Part shown: piece by piece, positions 63,192-64,000 of the stretch | Layout: every line of letters begins with the position of its first letter | Position numbering within the stretch: position 1 is the first letter of the stretch | DNA from: CAVOAK01 sp965217615 | Lineage (GTDB): Bacteria > Pseudomonadota > Alphaproteobacteria > UBA8366 > CAVOAK01 | Length of the DNA: 64,000 nucleotides | Direction of reading: 5' to 3' | Assembly: GCA_965217615.1 (NCBI GenBank) | Contig: CBDCIT010000039.1 | Location: forward strand, 1 to 64,000 | The notes under the pieces: generated by a model | Database searches by the model: none | Told to the model about the DNA's origin: nothing | Seen by the model: the letters and a program-made list of their open reading frames with translations, nothing else | Position numbers and translations under genes: made by a program

Positions 63192-63992
63192 ATGCAGGAA
63201 TTACCGTTCACGTATCGTGAACTGCTGGGAACGCGGTCGCTTTCGGTTCAGGGGGCGGTGCTGGCGTGCCTCATCGCGCTGTTCGCGTTCATCGGCCCCT
63301 TCGGCACCTACGATTCGATCGAACCGCTCGGCCGCATCGGCTACTGGGCGCTCTCGATGGGCGCCAATTGGCTTGTATGCGCCAGCGTCATGATGCTGAT
63401 GCTTCGTGTCACATCCAGCGCACCGATGCGGACACGCCTGCTGGCGATGGCGGGGGCGGCACTCGCGGCGGCTGTCCCCGGTACCGGCGTCGTTCATACC
63501 GCCGAGGCCTTGTTCAGGCCGGACTATGAGGGGCACAACGCCCTGCCGACGATCTATCTTGGCGTGGCCGTGCTGATGCTGGCGATCAGTGCTCTGGTCG
63601 TCTCTGTTCTAGCCGGTCGTCGGCGCGATCTACAGGGCAAGGAAGCGGCGTCCGGCGGAGATGAAGCCGCGAGCCGGACGGCAGACCATTTCCTGGACCG
63701 TCTGCCGCCGGAACTTGGCCGCGACCTCGTCTATCTCAGGATGGCGGACCACTATGTGGAGGCGTTCACGACCGCCGGTTCGACACTGGTCCTGATGCGT
63801 TTTGCCGATGCCGTCGCCGCACTGGAGGGCGCCGGCGGATTGCGTGTACACCGCTCCTACTGGGTGGCCAAGAAGCATGTGGCCGGAACGGCGCGCCGCA
63901 ACGCCCGGACCACACTACGCCTTACCGGCGGTCACGAAGCCCCGGTCAGTCGCGGCCATCTTCCAGCCGTCCGTCAGGCCGGACTGATGTGA
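63192..63992 (+). CDS. Membrane-bound LytTR-domain transcription regulator
   Basis: A 266-residue protein with four predicted membrane helices in the first 145 residues (for example GAVLACLIALFAFIG and YLGVAVLMLAISALVVSVLA). A cytoplasmic LytTR DNA-binding domain follows (~160-255: LVYLRMADHYVEAF, MRFADAVAALEG, RVHRSYWVAKKHV). It is divergent from the DUF2141-carotenoid-oxygenase pair with 92 bases between them, so it may control that operon. The stop is at 63990-63992, complete. Confidence 0.88.
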   Translation: MQELPFTYRELLGTRSLSVQGAVLACLIALFAFIGPFGTYDSIEPLGRIGYWALSMGANWLVCASVMMLMLRVTSSAPMRTRLLAMAGAALAAAVPGTGVVHTAEALFRPDYEGHNALPTIYLGVAVLMLAISALVVSVLAGRRRDLQGKEAASGGDEAASRTADHFLDRLPPELGRDLVYLRMADHYVEAFTTAGSTLVLMRFADAVAALEGAGGLRVHRSYWVAKKHVAGTARRNARTTLRLTGGHEAPVSRGHLPAVRQAGLM

Positions 63993-64000
63993 ACGGCCTC

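Overview
The window looks like the chromosome of an alphaproteobacterium, most probably of the Rhodospirillales type. The main reason is the conserved gene order sdhCDAB ... mdh-sucCD-sucA-sucB-lpd ... priA ... atpHAGDC, with GC-rich codon use. The placement rests on gene order and protein character only; no database search was possible.

Bases 1-17960 are a graveyard of insertion sequences. It holds fragments of IS3-like and integrase-core elements, two IS256-family copies, three ISNCY-type copies, an IS630-type element, an IS1595-family element and an IS1182-type element. Many are nested or mutated. Only two host genes there look intact: a small secreted protein (6972-7223) and asd (7447-8472). 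A TPR/glycosyltransferase-like gene directly after asd has been split by IS630 and IS256 insertions and carries a frameshift. Two units with IS1595-type ends carry cargo. One (9124-10869) encodes its transposase plus two tandem tRNA genes and a possible 52-residue protein. The other (2218-3109) has no transposase but carries a secreted protein of unknown function behind a series of hairpins, and it has a perfect 8-bp target duplication.

Bases 17960-18310 are AT-rich with a cluster of DnaA-box-like sites. Bases 18310-56300 are ordinary core genome. They contain succinate dehydrogenase (sdhCDAB), an outer-membrane barrel protein, zapE, then malate dehydrogenase, succinyl-CoA synthetase, the 2-oxoglutarate dehydrogenase E1 and E2 subunits and dihydrolipoamide dehydrogenase, which together cover the TCA steps from 2-oxoglutarate to oxaloacetate except fumarase. 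After these come, on the minus strand, DUF484-xerC and a transaldolase-like gene, then priA and the F1 part of ATP synthase (atpHAGDC) on the plus strand. A long minus-strand set follows: rppH, a divergent polysaccharide deacetylase, ctpA, envC, gpmI, rlmH, rsfS, nadD, proA, proB, obgE, rpmA and rplU. The most striking point in the core is that the predicted Lpd has Tyr where the first redox-active Cys should be.

From the tRNA-Ser(CGA) gene at 56557 to the window end there is island-like DNA. It has a small putative DNA-binding protein, a serine recombinase with a shortened catalytic domain, a DUF2924 gene broken by an IS1182 copy, a 36-residue protein, an IS5-type element that truncates a Tat-exported carotenoid-oxygenase-like gene, a DUF2141 protein and a membrane-bound LytTR regulator.
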